Shown: positions 9,864 through 18,864, counted from the first letter of the stretch. The stretch: 64,000 bases of DNA from Planococcus sp. ISL-109 (GCF_018613655.1 NZ_JAGGPW010000004.1:1039249-1103248), one strand, 5' to 3'. Program-made: numbers and translations. The notes: generated by a model not told the origin, from the letters alone.

Positions 9864-9877
9864 CTAAAGCGTTTTCA
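9864..9877 (-). promoter_or_regulatory. Putative cre (CcpA-binding) site upstream of the aroA promoter
   Basis: The plus-strand bases CTAAAGCGTTTTCA match the ideal cre TGAAAGCGTTTTCA at 12 of 14 positions. It is centred about 67 bp upstream of the predicted aroA transcription start, a location more like CcpA-activated than CcpA-repressed promoters. Confidence 0.4.
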
Positions 9878-9948
9878 TTTTGATTATCTTGTATAAAAGC
9901 TTTATATGCCAAGGTTTCACAGCTTTCAAGTGAATTTTCCACATAAGA

Positions 9949-9977
9949 AAAACGGATGGAAACGATCCATCCGTTCG
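9949..9977 (-). terminator. Terminator of the ytxGHJ operon
   Basis: Perfect 10-bp stem (AACGGATGGA/TCCATCCGTT) with a 5-nt loop about 20 bp after the ytxJ stop, followed on the minus strand by TTTTTCTT. Confidence 0.88.
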
Positions 9978-9995
9978 ACTCTATCAGCTTAAAAC

Positions 9996-10325
9996 TCAAG
10001 CATTAAATTCATTCATTGCTTTATTGGTGATTTTGTTGTGGCTTGCATGCCAGTCTACTTTCTGGCTGGCAAAATGGAAGAGCTGAGGAGATGCATGGCG
10101 AATCCCTGTAATTTCTTCAACTGCCGTGGAAAGACTGCGGTCTTCCTGAACGACCAGATAAAGAAACAATTGATGGGGATGCAGCGATGCATATTCCGAA
10201 TACTCTTTCCATGCAGCTGCCGAAACTGGGCAAGTGCTACTATGCTTGAGCAACCAATAATGCTGTTCATGCCCCACCGCTTGCTTCAGTTCATCCAAGC
10301 TCTTCACATGTACGAAGTTTTCCAT
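9996..10325 (-). CDS. ytxJ: Bacillithiol-system thioredoxin-like protein YtxJ (BrxC type)
   Basis: Small thioredoxin-fold protein (109 aa) of the monothiol bacilliredoxin type, expected to reverse bacillithiolation of protein thiols. The single active-site cysteine is in HSSTCPVS near residue 32, the hallmark of this family. I chose the ATG at 10325 because TAGGAG sits 8 nt upstream and the length then matches the ~108-aa B. subtilis protein; longer in-frame extensions have no ribosome-binding site. Last gene of ytxGHJ, 16 bp after ytxH. Confidence 0.9.
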   Translation of the reverse strand: MENFVHVKSLDELKQAVGHEQHYWLLKHSSTCPVSAAAWKEYSEYASLHPHQLFLYLVVQEDRSLSTAVEEITGIRHASPQLFHFASQKVDWHASHNKITNKAMNEFNA

Positions 10326-10341
10326 ATCAACCGCTCCTAAA

Positions 10342-11061
10342 TTAATTCTTTTTGTTGGAAGTGCCTTGTGAACTAGCAGATCCCTTGGTGTCTGAAGAAG
10401 CTTTTGAACTCGATGACCCTTGAGCACTAGAAGAAGTTTTTTGATCGTTGTGGCTGGATTTATTCTCTTCTTTTACTTCTTCGACCGCTTCTTTCAATGC
10501 ATTTGCAGTTGATGTAAAAGCATCATTTCCAGCTTTTTCACTGCCGTTCACTTTGTTTTGGACTGTTTCCAATAGCTCAACACTTTCTTCACCTTCAGAA
10601 GAAGCTGTGCCATCATCCATCGGTGAGTTGCTTGATTTCAGGTTTTTCACTTTATCGACCACTTTGTTCGACTGGTCTTTCAATTGCTGAGTGAATCCAG
10701 GACCATCATTAGTATCGCTCGAGTCTTTTGACTGCTGAGTCTTTTCTTTTAATGTAGTGGCTTGTGTCTTCAAATCAGCTTGCAATTCTTTGCCTGCTTT
10801 TGGTGCAAAGAACAATGCAGCAGCGACACCGATTAATCCACCGACAAGCAGGCCGGTGACAAAGCCAGAACCGCCGTTCGAATCTTCATAATCGTATAAG
10901 TCATCATAACGGCTGGATGCACCGTAAGATTGTGGGACATACTCACTCTGTTCGTAGCGTCCGCCTTTGTCGTTATCCTTGCCGCCTTGCGTGTAATATT
11001 CACCATTATACTGTGATTCATTATAATTTGGTTTTGAGTAAGTGTTTTTATGTTTCCCCAT
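10342..11061 (-). CDS. ytxH: YtxH domain general stress protein
   Basis: Membrane-associated general stress protein of unknown mechanism. Residues ~1-60 are hydrophilic and rich in Tyr, Asn and Gly; one transmembrane segment (GFVTGLLVGGLIGVAAALFF) ends in the family signature FAPKAGKELQ. The remaining ~130 residues are a charged helical region ending in a Ser/Lys/Thr-rich low-complexity tail. At 239 aa it is longer than B. subtilis YtxH (about 150 aa, from memory). GGAGGA lies 7 nt before the ATG. Middle gene of a predicted sigma-B operon. Confidence 0.88.
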   Translation of the reverse strand: MGKHKNTYSKPNYNESQYNGEYYTQGGKDNDKGGRYEQSEYVPQSYGASSRYDDLYDYEDSNGGSGFVTGLLVGGLIGVAAALFFAPKAGKELQADLKTQATTLKEKTQQSKDSSDTNDGPGFTQQLKDQSNKVVDKVKNLKSSNSPMDDGTASSEGEESVELLETVQNKVNGSEKAGNDAFTSTANALKEAVEEVKEENKSSHNDQKTSSSAQGSSSSKASSDTKGSASSQGTSNKKN

Positions 11062-11098
11062 TTTTCATTCCTCCATTTAATTTAAAATTGAGACGAGC

Positions 11099-11593
11099 TT
11101 AATATTGGTCGCTGCTTCCTGGCAATCTCTTTTGGCCAGGTACAGGCGTGTATGATTCAGTGCTGCGTGTTTGGTAAGCTTTGCGCTCTTTCCACTTGTC
11201 AGCGATGCCCATTGCAACATTGCTCCACTGGACTACTTGAGCGATTTTTTCCTCATTCTGCTCAACTTGCACGCCTACGCGTGATGTGATGTGGCGAACT
11301 GTTGAGTTGAGATCTGTCACTGAATTGCCGACGCCTTTGACTGCATCAACAACACCATTCAGTTTCTCAGATTTCACTTGGATGTCTTCTGCCAATTCAT
11401 TTGTTTTATGTAGCAAATTGGTTGTTTCCAAAGTTACTCCCTGCAATTGGTTTTCCAGACCTGATACAGTGCCGGAAACCTCTTTTAATGTGTTCTTTAG
11501 TGAATTCAAAGTCATTGCCAGCGCTACGCAAAGAATTAAAAATCCAATAGCTGCAACAATCGCTGCAATGTAAAGCAAAATTGACCAATCCAT
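11099..11593 (-). CDS. ytxG: DUF948 membrane protein YtxG
   Basis: General stress protein of unknown function: an N-terminal transmembrane helix (about residues 5-27) followed by a long alternating helical region of coiled-coil type (about residues 30-125), which is the DUF948 layout, and a short hydrophilic tail. The ATG at 11593 (164 aa) is set by an AAAGGAGG ribosome-binding site 7 nt upstream. First gene of ytxGHJ, known in B. subtilis as the sigma-B-controlled csb40 operon. A matching promoter is visible just upstream. Confidence 0.9.
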   Translation of the reverse strand: MDWSILLYIAAIVAAIGFLILCVALAMTLNSLKNTLKEVSGTVSGLENQLQGVTLETTNLLHKTNELAEDIQVKSEKLNGVVDAVKGVGNSVTDLNSTVRHITSRVGVQVEQNEEKIAQVVQWSNVAMGIADKWKERKAYQTRSTESYTPVPGQKRLPGSSDQY

Positions 11594-11636
11594 ATTGTTT
11601 CCTCCTTTTGCATAATTAAATTTCGTATACTGTTTT

Positions 11637-11662
11637 CTACCCTGCACATTGCGGTTCTAAAC
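11637..11662 (-). promoter_or_regulatory. Predicted sigma-B promoter of ytxGHJ
   Basis: On the minus strand GTTTAG (11657-11662), a 14-bp spacer and GGGTAG (11637-11642); the consensus is GTTTAA-N12-15-GGGTAT. Each box has one mismatch. B. subtilis ytxGHJ is a known sigma-B operon, which supports the call. Confidence 0.72.
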
Positions 11663-11743
11663 ACCGCACTAATACTATTCGACAAAAGTATTCTCTTGCC
11701 TGCCAGAAATTTATATCATTTTTGACAACAAAATAGGATTATG

Positions 11744-11783
11744 CAAAAAAAGCCTGACCAGTTTATTGGTCAGGCTTTTTTTG
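11744..11783 (-). terminator. Terminator overlapping the end of murC
   Basis: Perfect stem (AAAAAAAGCCTGACCA and its complement, ~16 bp with the A/T tails). The murC stop codon (11770-11772) and its last codons form the upstream arm. Confidence 0.92.
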
Positions 11784-13083
11784 CAGCGGTCAGCCTTTCT
11801 TTGAACGCTTGATGAAATTTCGTAATGTCACCAGCACCCATGAAAAGATATACTGCGTTTTCATGCTTCATTAATTGTTCGATTTCTTCCAATTGCACAA
11901 TATGGCTTCCATCGATTTTTTCCTGAAGATCCTGGATCGTCAAGGTGCCAACTTCTTCACGCGCTGAACCGAAAATATCACATAGGTATACATGGTCCGC
12001 TTCTTGCAAGCAGTCCGCAAACTCCTGCAGAAACGTTTGCGTGCGGCTGAAAGTGTGGGGCTGGAAAATCGCAACCAATTCCCGATTCGGATATTTTTGG
12101 TTTACTGATTGCAACGTGGCTCGTATTTCAGTCGGATGATGGGCATAATCATCAATCAACACACGATCTTCGATCACTGTTTCAGTAAAACGCCGCTTGA
12201 CGCCTTCATAGCTTTCGAACTGGCGCTGGATGATATCTGCCGGAATGCTTTCATACTGGCATAAGGAAATAACGGCTAACGCATTCAACACCGCATGGTC
12301 TCCGTACATCGGAATAGTGAACGTATGGTAAAACTCATGGCGGATGACGACATCGAACGTTGTGCCCTCTGTCGTTTTGACGATATTGCGCGCTTGGAAA
12401 TCATTTTCTTCGCCGAAGCCATAGTAGACGACCGGCACGGGCGCTTGGATTTGCTGCAAGTATTCATCGTCGCCACATGCGATGATGCATTTTTTCACTT
12501 GCTGCGCCATTTCCTGGAATGCCTTGAACACATCATCAACGCTGCCGAAATAATCCGGATGATCAAAATCGATATTCGTCATGATGGCATAGTCGGGATG
12601 ATACGCGAGGAAATGACGGCGGTACTCACACGCTTCCGCTACGAAGAAATGGGAATCCTCTTGGCCGAAGCCTGTCCCGTCCCCAATCAGATAGGAAACC
12701 GGTTTGTAGCCGTTTAGAACATGCGCCATGAGCCCTGTCGTCGAGGTTTTGCCATGGGCTCCGGTAATCGCCACGGAAATATATTGCTTCATCAAGTCAC
12801 CGAGAAACTGGTGATACCTGATGATGGTCGCTCCGCTTTCACGGGCTTTGACGAGCTCCGGGTGTTCGTCATTGAACGCATTTCCTGCAATGATCGTCAT
12901 TTCTGGTGAAATATTTTCAGGGTCGAAAGGCAACACAGTGATGCCTTTCGACCGTAGCCGATCTTCTGTAAAGAAATACTGCGCTATATCCGAACCTTGC
13001 ACCGATTCGCCCATATCGTGCATAATCTGGGCAAGTGCACTCATGCCGGAGCCTTTAATGCCCGTAAAATGTAATACTGTCAT
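11770..13083 (-). CDS. murC: UDP-N-acetylmuramate--L-alanine ligase
   Basis: Cytoplasmic Mur ligase adding L-alanine to UDP-MurNAc in an ATP-dependent step of peptidoglycan synthesis. The 437-aa protein starts with the UDP-binding segment [17 protein letters not shown], has the P-loop GAHGKTSTT (~residues 108-116), the central [10 protein letters not shown] motif and the C-terminal FQPHTFSRT. An AGGAGGT ribosome-binding site lies 6 nt before the ATG. The last residues (TAAKKA) are encoded inside the terminator stem. Follows sftA on the same strand after a 154-bp gap. Confidence 0.96.
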   Translation of the reverse strand: MTVLHFTGIKGSGMSALAQIMHDMGESVQGSDIAQYFFTEDRLRSKGITVLPFDPENISPEMTIIAGNAFNDEHPELVKARESGATIIRYHQFLGDLMKQYISVAITGAHGKTSTTGLMAHVLNGYKPVSYLIGDGTGFGQEDSHFFVAEACEYRRHFLAYHPDYAIMTNIDFDHPDYFGSVDDVFKAFQEMAQQVKKCIIACGDDEYLQQIQAPVPVVYYGFGEENDFQARNIVKTTEGTTFDVVIRHEFYHTFTIPMYGDHAVLNALAVISLCQYESIPADIIQRQFESYEGVKRRFTETVIEDRVLIDDYAHHPTEIRATLQSVNQKYPNRELVAIFQPHTFSRTQTFLQEFADCLQEADHVYLCDIFGSAREEVGTLTIQDLQEKIDGSHIVQLEEIEQLMKHENAVYLFMGAGDITKFHQAFKERLTAAKKA

Positions 13084-13237
13084 AAATGAACCTCCTGTGG
13101 GAGTGGAAAATTAGTCTAGTCAAACCGCCAAAGCGGAGTCAATAGCTGGGTAGCTTTTCACAATGCTCCGATTATATCACAAAGTGAAGGCACACTGAAA
13201 TAATCAATAATTCCTGAAATTTGCGCAACGCATAGGT

Positions 13238-15844
13238 TTAATGGAACACTTCTTCTATCTCTTCTTCGGTAATAAGCACCGCTCTCGCTTTGCTGCCATT
13301 CTGTTCGGAAATAAAGCCATAGTCTTCAATCAAGTCCATAAGCCGTGCGGCACGATTATAGCCGATATGGAATTTGCGCTGCAACAGTGAAGTCGAAGCG
13401 CTGCCTTGGGACATGATGAAGCGGCATGCTTCCTCGAACAGATCGTCTTGTTCGGCAGGCGAATGGCTGCGTTGGATCAGTTCTTCTTCTTTGAAGAAAT
13501 AATCCGGCTCGCCTTGTGAACGTGCATGGGCAATGACTTTTTCAATCTCATCATCTGTTACAAACGTGCCTTGCAGGCGGCTTGGTGCAGACATGCCGTT
13601 TCCTAAATAAAGCATGTCTCCGCGACCGAGCAGGCGCTCGGCACCTTGTGTATCCAGTATCGTGCGGCTATCGACTTGTGACGCCACCGAAAACGCGATG
13701 CGTGTCGGAATATTGGATTTGATCAACCCCGTGATGACATCTACGGATGGGCGCTGGGTTGCGATGACCAAATGGATTCCGCATGCCCGAGCTTTTTGCG
13801 CAATGCGGCAAATAGCGTCTTCTACGTCCGAAGGCGACATCATCATCAAATCAGCCAGCTCGTCAATAACGATGAGGATATACGGCAAGTGCTGGGCAGG
13901 CTGCCCTTTATCGTTGACCATTTTGTTGTAGCGTTCCAAATCGCGGACGCCTGTATGCGCGAATAATTGATAACGGCGCTCCATTTCTTCCACTGCCCAT
14001 TTCAAGGAAGCGGTCGCGGCTTTGACATCTGTGATGACCGGACTGACCAAATGCGGGATATGGTTATATGGCGCGAGTTCCACCATTTTCGGGTCGATCA
14101 GCAACATTTTCAGATCGCGGGGCGATGATTTATATAACAAGCTGACCAGCAGGGAATTGATGCACACGCTTTTACCGGATCCGGTTGCCCCGGCGATCAA
14201 ACCGTGAGGCATTTTACGTAAATCCAATGTCACCGGATTCCCGGCAAGGTCAAGCCCGAGCGCCGCTTCGAGTGGAGATTCGGATGTAAGAAAAGCCGGG
14301 CTTCCGATCACTTCCGAGATTCGCACGGCGCGGCTTTGGCGGTTCGGAATCTCGATTCCGATCGAGCTTTTCCCGGGAATCGGAGCTTGAATCCGAATAT
14401 CACGTGCCGCTAACGCCAGTTTCAAATCATCAGCCAAGTTGCGGATTTTGCTTACTTTGATGCCCTGCGCAACACGCAGTTCAAAGCGTGTCACCGCCGG
14501 CCCCTGAACTGTTCCGAGGATGTCTGCTTTGATCTGGAAATGGGACAACGCTTCGATGAGCCTTTTGCCTTGCTCGTCCATCCATGTTTCATCTTTTAAG
14601 TCATTTTCCGGTGCCAATAGAAACTCCGGGCTCGGCAATTGGTAGCTTTTCAGACTGATTGTGTCATCTACATCTTCCTCAGGCTCAGTTTTCTCTATTA
14701 ATGCCGTTTTTTTTTCCGCTGAAGGCGGGAGCGGTTTCGACAAACGCTCTTTATCCGATTTCAGCATAAGAACGTTGAATGGCACAGTTCTTTCTTTTTT
14801 GCCATTTTCAATTTTTTGGGCTTGCGGTAAGATTGGAGGCCGCTTTTCAGTATGTACGCTTTCTTCAACTGACGTTTCCGGCACAGCTTCATGTTTCGGT
14901 TCTAGCTGCTCCGGCAAGGGCTCCACAATCTCCTCTGGCTTTGGTTCTTCTGGAGTCGGTTCCGGTGTCTCGTGATGTTCTTGAACTTTTTCAGAAGCGG
15001 ATTGATCGACCGCTGGCTGCTGTTGCGCTGCCGGCCGGTAAACTACGGCTTCAGTCTGTTCTTGGGCTTTTTCTTTTTTTTGGTTTTTCGGCAACAAATC
15101 TTGCAAGCTTCGGTCTGCCCATTCATATTTCGGCTCGGCTTTCACTTCATCCTGCTGGCTGTCGTTTTGCTTTACAGTTTCCTCGCGAAGTTCTTCTGCA
15201 GACGGCACCTCGACTTCTTGCTTCGTTTCGGTCACAGGGTGGGAGACAGCAACTTTGGATGCTGGCGGTGTAACTGAAGCCGCTTGTTCACTGCCGCTTT
15301 TTTTATACAATTCCTGCAAACTGCGCTGCGACCAATCATAACGGCGCTCGTGTTCTGCTTGCTTTCTTTCCGCTTCTTGCTGCAATAACTTATCGATTGG
15401 CGCCGGGCGGTCTGTAAAGCCATGCACCGGTGATGGAACGCGTGTTGGCTGGAAACGGCGTGTTGTATTGACAGGCAGGTCAAGAGTGTGCGGCTCATTT
15501 ATTTTTGGTACGTGCGGGCGTTTCTTTTTGTTTCGTCCGGTATTCGGTTTAGGTAATTTCCCGCTCGGCTCGAGTGCTTCCAATTCATAGGTGTTTAGTG
15601 ACTCTTCCTTAGGCATTTCTTCAACGCGCGGCTTTTCCGTACGGCGCTCCGCCTGCTCTTCCGCCTGCGGCAAGCCTTTTGCCTCTTCATCAGAGATTAG
15701 CGGAAAACGGAATGGTGCCGGTTTGCCCGGTGCTTTCTGCGTTTTTGGTTCAGCCTGAAATTCGTCGCTGCGCCGTTCCGGTTTTGCATCCACTTCGACT
15801 TCATCGGCAAACATTTTGTTCCACATATTTTTCATCCAGCTCAT
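13238..15844 (-). CDS. sftA: DNA translocase SftA (FtsK/SpoIIIE family)
   Basis: Soluble FtsK-type ATPase that in B. subtilis (YtpT) moves chromosomal DNA away from the closing septum. No N-terminal transmembrane helices are present, which separates it from SpoIIIE/FtsK. Residues ~20-400 are a low-complexity linker rich in Pro, Glu, Gln and Lys. The motor domain (~residues 430-790) carries Walker A AGATGSGKS (~residues 550-558) and Walker B LIVIDELADLM. The last ~65 residues are a gamma-type winged helix (STSLLQRKFHIGYNRAARL). GAAGGTG lies 5 nt before the ATG, which follows the ytpR stop by only 2 bp. At 868 aa it is shorter than the ~950-aa B. subtilis protein, probably in the linker. Confidence 0.94.
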   Translation of the reverse strand: MSWMKNMWNKMFADEVEVDAKPERRSDEFQAEPKTQKAPGKPAPFRFPLISDEEAKGLPQAEEQAERRTEKPRVEEMPKEESLNTYELEALEPSGKLPKPNTGRNKKKRPHVPKINEPHTLDLPVNTTRRFQPTRVPSPVHGFTDRPAPIDKLLQQEAERKQAEHERRYDWSQRSLQELYKKSGSEQAASVTPPASKVAVSHPVTETKQEVEVPSAEELREETVKQNDSQQDEVKAEPKYEWADRSLQDLLPKNQKKEKAQEQTEAVVYRPAAQQQPAVDQSASEKVQEHHETPEPTPEEPKPEEIVEPLPEQLEPKHEAVPETSVEESVHTEKRPPILPQAQKIENGKKERTVPFNVLMLKSDKERLSKPLPPSAEKKTALIEKTEPEEDVDDTISLKSYQLPSPEFLLAPENDLKDETWMDEQGKRLIEALSHFQIKADILGTVQGPAVTRFELRVAQGIKVSKIRNLADDLKLALAARDIRIQAPIPGKSSIGIEIPNRQSRAVRISEVIGSPAFLTSESPLEAALGLDLAGNPVTLDLRKMPHGLIAGATGSGKSVCINSLLVSLLYKSSPRDLKMLLIDPKMVELAPYNHIPHLVSPVITDVKAATASLKWAVEEMERRYQLFAHTGVRDLERYNKMVNDKGQPAQHLPYILIVIDELADLMMMSPSDVEDAICRIAQKARACGIHLVIATQRPSVDVITGLIKSNIPTRIAFSVASQVDSRTILDTQGAERLLGRGDMLYLGNGMSAPSRLQGTFVTDDEIEKVIAHARSQGEPDYFFKEEELIQRSHSPAEQDDLFEEACRFIMSQGSASTSLLQRKFHIGYNRAARLMDLIEDYGFISEQNGSKARAVLITEEEIEEVFH

Positions 15845-15846
15845 CG

Positions 15847-16458
15847 TTACACCTTCATTTCAAACGGAGTTCCTGTTTGCGCATCTTCCGGCAAAACCAA
15901 AATCCCTTTTTCTGCCGGTGCATCCGGCAGCGCCAATTCTTTGGCGGAGCAGATCATGCCGCTTGACGGCACGCCGCGCAGTTCCGCATCCCGGATCACC
16001 ATTCCAGACGGCATGACGGCTCCTACTTTTGCGACAACTACTTTTTGACCAACTTCGACATTCGGAGCACCGCAAACGATTTGCAATGTTTCATCGCCGA
16101 CCGCCACTTGGCAGACGTTCAATTTATCTGCATTCGGATGCTTCTCTTTTGACTCCACATAGCCGACGATGAATTTCGGCGTCAAGTCGACTTCCAGCGT
16201 ATAAGACACGCCGTTTTTCTCCAGCGCGTTCTGCAATGCCGTGACAAGCGCTTCTGACACTTCCACCGGCTGCTGTGCTGCTTGCACATCCACATAACTG
16301 GACGCTTGGAACAAGTTGAATCCTGCGATTTCCCGTTGTTCATTTTTGATCAATGTCACATCACCGAACTGTTCGGTATGGATTTTTTCTGGCTTATCTA
16401 GCGTCAATTGGATGAGCAATACATCGCCTACACCTTGTTTATTATAAAATACATTCAT
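15847..16458 (-). CDS. ytpR: tRNA-binding (EMAP-II-like) domain protein YtpR
   Basis: Protein with an N-terminal domain of unknown role and a C-terminal OB-fold tRNA-binding domain (about residues 85-195; VGYVESKEKHPNADKLNVC, QIVCGAPNVEVG, GMICSAKELAL), similar to the N-terminus of the phenylalanyl-tRNA synthetase beta chain but free-standing. 203 aa, the usual length. The start overlaps the ytpQ stop by 4 bp (ATGA) and the stop is 2 bp from sftA, so ytpQ-ytpR-sftA is a tightly coupled unit. Its substrate is not known to me. Confidence 0.92.
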   Translation of the reverse strand: MNVFYNKQGVGDVLLIQLTLDKPEKIHTEQFGDVTLIKNEQREIAGFNLFQASSYVDVQAAQQPVEVSEALVTALQNALEKNGVSYTLEVDLTPKFIVGYVESKEKHPNADKLNVCQVAVGDETLQIVCGAPNVEVGQKVVVAKVGAVMPSGMVIRDAELRGVPSSGMICSAKELALPDAPAEKGILVLPEDAQTGTPFEMKV

Positions 16459-17270
16459 TTTTTATCGTTCTCCTTATCCGGTCTGTTTTTCGCTAAGATG
16501 AATATCGGTTCAAGCGTCTCGTTTTCGTAGACAAACGACAGCGAAGTGATCGGCACTTTGCCGTTCGTAAAGAACTGCATCGCCATTTGGGCAAGCACAT
16601 CGTACCCGACTTCGTTGCGGATGTCGCCGATGATCATGACGTCTTGGTGAGGGACTGAGACAGTCATATCACCTTGAATTTTTGTTTTCATGTCTTTGAG
16701 GAACGCTTCATTTAAAATACGTGATGCGTCATAACCATCATTTTCGTTGAGGAAATAAAACACATTTCCTGCCACATGGTCTTCTTTCACAGCGGTTTTT
16801 AATTTCTTAACTTGGAATTTGGCGATTTCTTTCACTTGCTCAGCTGTCAACGCCAAATTCTCCATTACTTGTTCATCAATCAAACGGTAAGTCGTTCCGC
16901 CATCGAGCGCATAGTAGATCCGCGTCTCGGCTGTATGCGGTGCCGTTAGAAAGCGGCTGCCTTCACTCGATTCTTCCGGAAATGAAGTTGAACGGATGAC
17001 CGGGAAAATATGCTGCCCATCCGGCAAATTGCCTTCCGACTCCCGCTCCATCGCGTTAAACGTTTCCGAAACCGTATAGACGATTTCTTCAATCGCTGCG
17101 TCACCTTTTGATTCGAAACGGTTCAACACTTGCGGCAAGGAAATGGTCATACCCTTACCAAGCTTTGTATGCCTCACGTTTGCTGTATCTTTTTCGCGGT
17201 CAAACATCCAGCTCAACTGGTCATTTGCAATCCGCTCTTTAAGTATAGTAAATAACTCGGTGGATTTCAT
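16455..17270 (-). CDS. ytpQ: DUF1444 family protein YtpQ
   Basis: Conserved Bacillales protein of unknown function, 271 aa, cytoplasmic by composition (no signal peptide or membrane segment). Recognised by full-length resemblance to B. subtilis YtpQ, for example LSWMFDREKDTANVRHTKLG near the N-terminus. I chose the ATG at 17270 because AAGGAGG lies 9 nt upstream. It lies between the thioredoxin-like ytpP and ytpR and overlaps ytpR by 4 bp. Confidence 0.88.
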   Translation of the reverse strand: MKSTELFTILKERIANDQLSWMFDREKDTANVRHTKLGKGMTISLPQVLNRFESKGDAAIEEIVYTVSETFNAMERESEGNLPDGQHIFPVIRSTSFPEESSEGSRFLTAPHTAETRIYYALDGGTTYRLIDEQVMENLALTAEQVKEIAKFQVKKLKTAVKEDHVAGNVFYFLNENDGYDASRILNEAFLKDMKTKIQGDMTVSVPHQDVMIIGDIRNEVGYDVLAQMAMQFFTNGKVPITSLSFVYENETLEPIFILAKNRPDKENDKK

Positions 17271-17295
17271 TCCTAATTTCCTCCTTTTCAAAAAC

Positions 17296-17328
17296 AAACG
17301 GCTCTTCCTGTGCTCAGGAGAACCGTTT
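17296..17328 (-). terminator. Probable terminator after ytpP
   Basis: Imperfect hairpin (AAACGG(C/T)TCT..CCTG arms, 4-nt loop) in the 64-bp ytpP-ytpQ gap, followed on the minus strand by TTTGTTTTTG. It would partly separate ytpP from ytpQRsftA. Confidence 0.6.
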
Positions 17329-17334
17329 TGTCAT

Positions 17335-17652
17335 TTATTTCGACAGCTCGGAGATAAACGATTCAATTTCCTCCTGCGTCTTGCGTTGGCGGCTGACAAA
17401 GCGCCCGCGCTCGACTCCGCCGCGGTACGCCAAGAAGCTTGGAATGCCATATATGTCATTGTCGATGCATAAATCAATGAATTCATCCCGGTCGACCGAA
17501 ATAAATTGATACTCACTGAACTTCTTTTCCACTTCCGGCATGATCGGATCGATAACCCGGCAATCCGGGCACCAGCCCGCCGTAAACATAAAGATGACGG
17601 TGCTGTTATTTGCAAACTGTGAAAATTGTTGTGCTGACTGTAATTTTTCCAT
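17335..17652 (-). CDS. ytpP: Thioredoxin-like protein YtpP
   Basis: Cytoplasmic thioredoxin-fold oxidoreductase, 105 aa. The active-site motif WCPDC (Cys28, Cys31) follows the usual beta strand VIFMFTAG, and the cis-proline segment is YGIPSFLAY. It differs from housekeeping thioredoxin (WCGPC), so the partner may be specialised. The start is 5 bp after the stop of the upstream lipoprotein gene, with GGGGAG as ribosome-binding site. Confidence 0.92.
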   Translation of the reverse strand: MEKLQSAQQFSQFANNSTVIFMFTAGWCPDCRVIDPIMPEVEKKFSEYQFISVDRDEFIDLCIDNDIYGIPSFLAYRGGVERGRFVSRQRKTQEEIESFISELSK

Positions 17653-17657
17653 GTTGT

Positions 17658-18206
17658 TTACTCCCCTTGTGCTGATTCGACAGAACGAACCGTTTCCATC
17701 ATCCAGTCCATATTTGTTCGCAGCGCACTTTGTTCTGTTATCGTCGACAGCTTCGTACCGCCGGAACTGACCACGAGCTCATATCGTTCATCGGCGATTT
17801 CACGCACCGTCGTAAAACCGAAGCGCCCGTGCTGGCTGAATTTTTCATCCACCAGCCAAGCTTCTTCCGGAATGGCTTTTTGCAGATCATAGAAGAATGT
17901 GCTGTCCGGCGCCTCATTCGGATTGAGGAATAAAGCGAATGCCTCGTTTCCGCGTGTGAGCAATAGATTATAATCGTCCGAAGGCTCTTGCAATTCATAG
18001 CCTCCCGGCACATAAAGTGCTGTATCACCATTTGCTTTATTCGCTTCAGGTGCCGGCTCTTCAAACGCTGTCCGTGCGCTTGAGACACCTTTTATCAGTT
18101 CGTCTTGCGGGCTTTCCGTACAACCAGCGAGAACAAGTACCGATGAAAAAAGCGCCATCTGTAATCCTAATCGACGCACAGCTTTTCCCCCTCTTGTTTT
18201 TTCCAT
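17658..18206 (-). CDS. Putative lipoprotein of unknown function
   Basis: A 182-aa exported lipoprotein: a basic N-terminus (MEKTRGGKAVRRLG), a hydrophobic stretch and the lipobox LVLAGC, after which the cysteine would be acylated. The mature part has no domain I recognise; it has alternating hydrophobic and acidic segments and a central NLLLTRGNEAFALFLNP. The ATG at 18206 has AAAGGGGA 10 nt upstream; a GTG 7 codons earlier overlaps that site. It is 5 bp upstream of ytpP and so probably cotranscribed. B. subtilis has no obvious equivalent here as far as I recall. Confidence 0.8.
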   Translation of the reverse strand: MEKTRGGKAVRRLGLQMALFSSVLVLAGCTESPQDELIKGVSSARTAFEEPAPEANKANGDTALYVPGGYELQEPSDDYNLLLTRGNEAFALFLNPNEAPDSTFFYDLQKAIPEEAWLVDEKFSQHGRFGFTTVREIADERYELVVSSGGTKLSTITEQSALRTNMDWMMETVRSVESAQGE

Positions 18207-18303
18207 AGACGGTTTTCCCCTTTGCACCGCTTAAGAAAGTGTCTGTTTGGATTGTATTTTCTTTTCTAGCTATATTTTAAAGATGTTTCAGGGCACATGC
18301 AAA

Positions 18304-18813
18304 TTAATCGCTGTTTGCTTGCCATTGCCCGAACAGCAAAACCACGATTTGAGCAAACATTTCGACACGGTTCAATTTGCCGGCAGTCAAAATGCCGATG
18401 GCGCCTTTGTGATGGCGTATGCCAGTTTCTTGAGCATACGCATCCATCACCGGCCCTAGTTCCTTGCCTGCGCGCAGCTGCTGCTCGATTTCTTCTGGCA
18501 ACGGCACTTGCGCTCCTGCAGCTGTGTAGACCTTTCCCTCAGCTGTCACGAGTGCCCCCCAATTGCATAAATACAATTTCCCTTCCAGCTCGAACACGCC
18601 GCCTTCCAAACCGATTGCCGCATCACAGCCGGTGACTGCTTGTTGTGCCCTGTTGATTGCTCCGGTTCTTGTTTCCGCTATGGAAAATGGCTGTTCCGAC
18701 ACGCCCGACTCCGCATATTGCGGGTCGATGTGCGCGGTTATTGACATTTGTTCTAACGCTAGAGCGACTGCATCGCTTTTTGCCCGATTGGTCGAAGCCA
18801 CACAGATATGCAT
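18304..18813 (-). CDS. DUF84 family inosine/xanthosine triphosphatase-like protein
   Basis: Predicted house-cleaning enzyme of the YjjX/DUF84 family, which hydrolyses non-canonical purine nucleoside triphosphates (ITP, XTP). At 169 aa it shows the N-terminal VASTNRAKSDAV, the central GLEGGVFELEGKLYLCNWGAL with the conserved acidic residues, and HHKGAIGILTAGKLNR near the C-terminus. A GGAGGAATTGCG ribosome-binding site precedes the ATG. It stands between the lipoprotein and ytoP; family call firm, substrate inferred. Confidence 0.87.
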   Translation of the reverse strand: MHICVASTNRAKSDAVALALEQMSITAHIDPQYAESGVSEQPFSIAETRTGAINRAQQAVTGCDAAIGLEGGVFELEGKLYLCNWGALVTAEGKVYTAAGAQVPLPEEIEQQLRAGKELGPVMDAYAQETGIRHHKGAIGILTAGKLNRVEMFAQIVVLLFGQWQANSD

Positions 18814-18864
18814 CGCAATTCCTCCTTTATAGTGGTTGCCATTCTAAACGATTTTCCCCAGATA

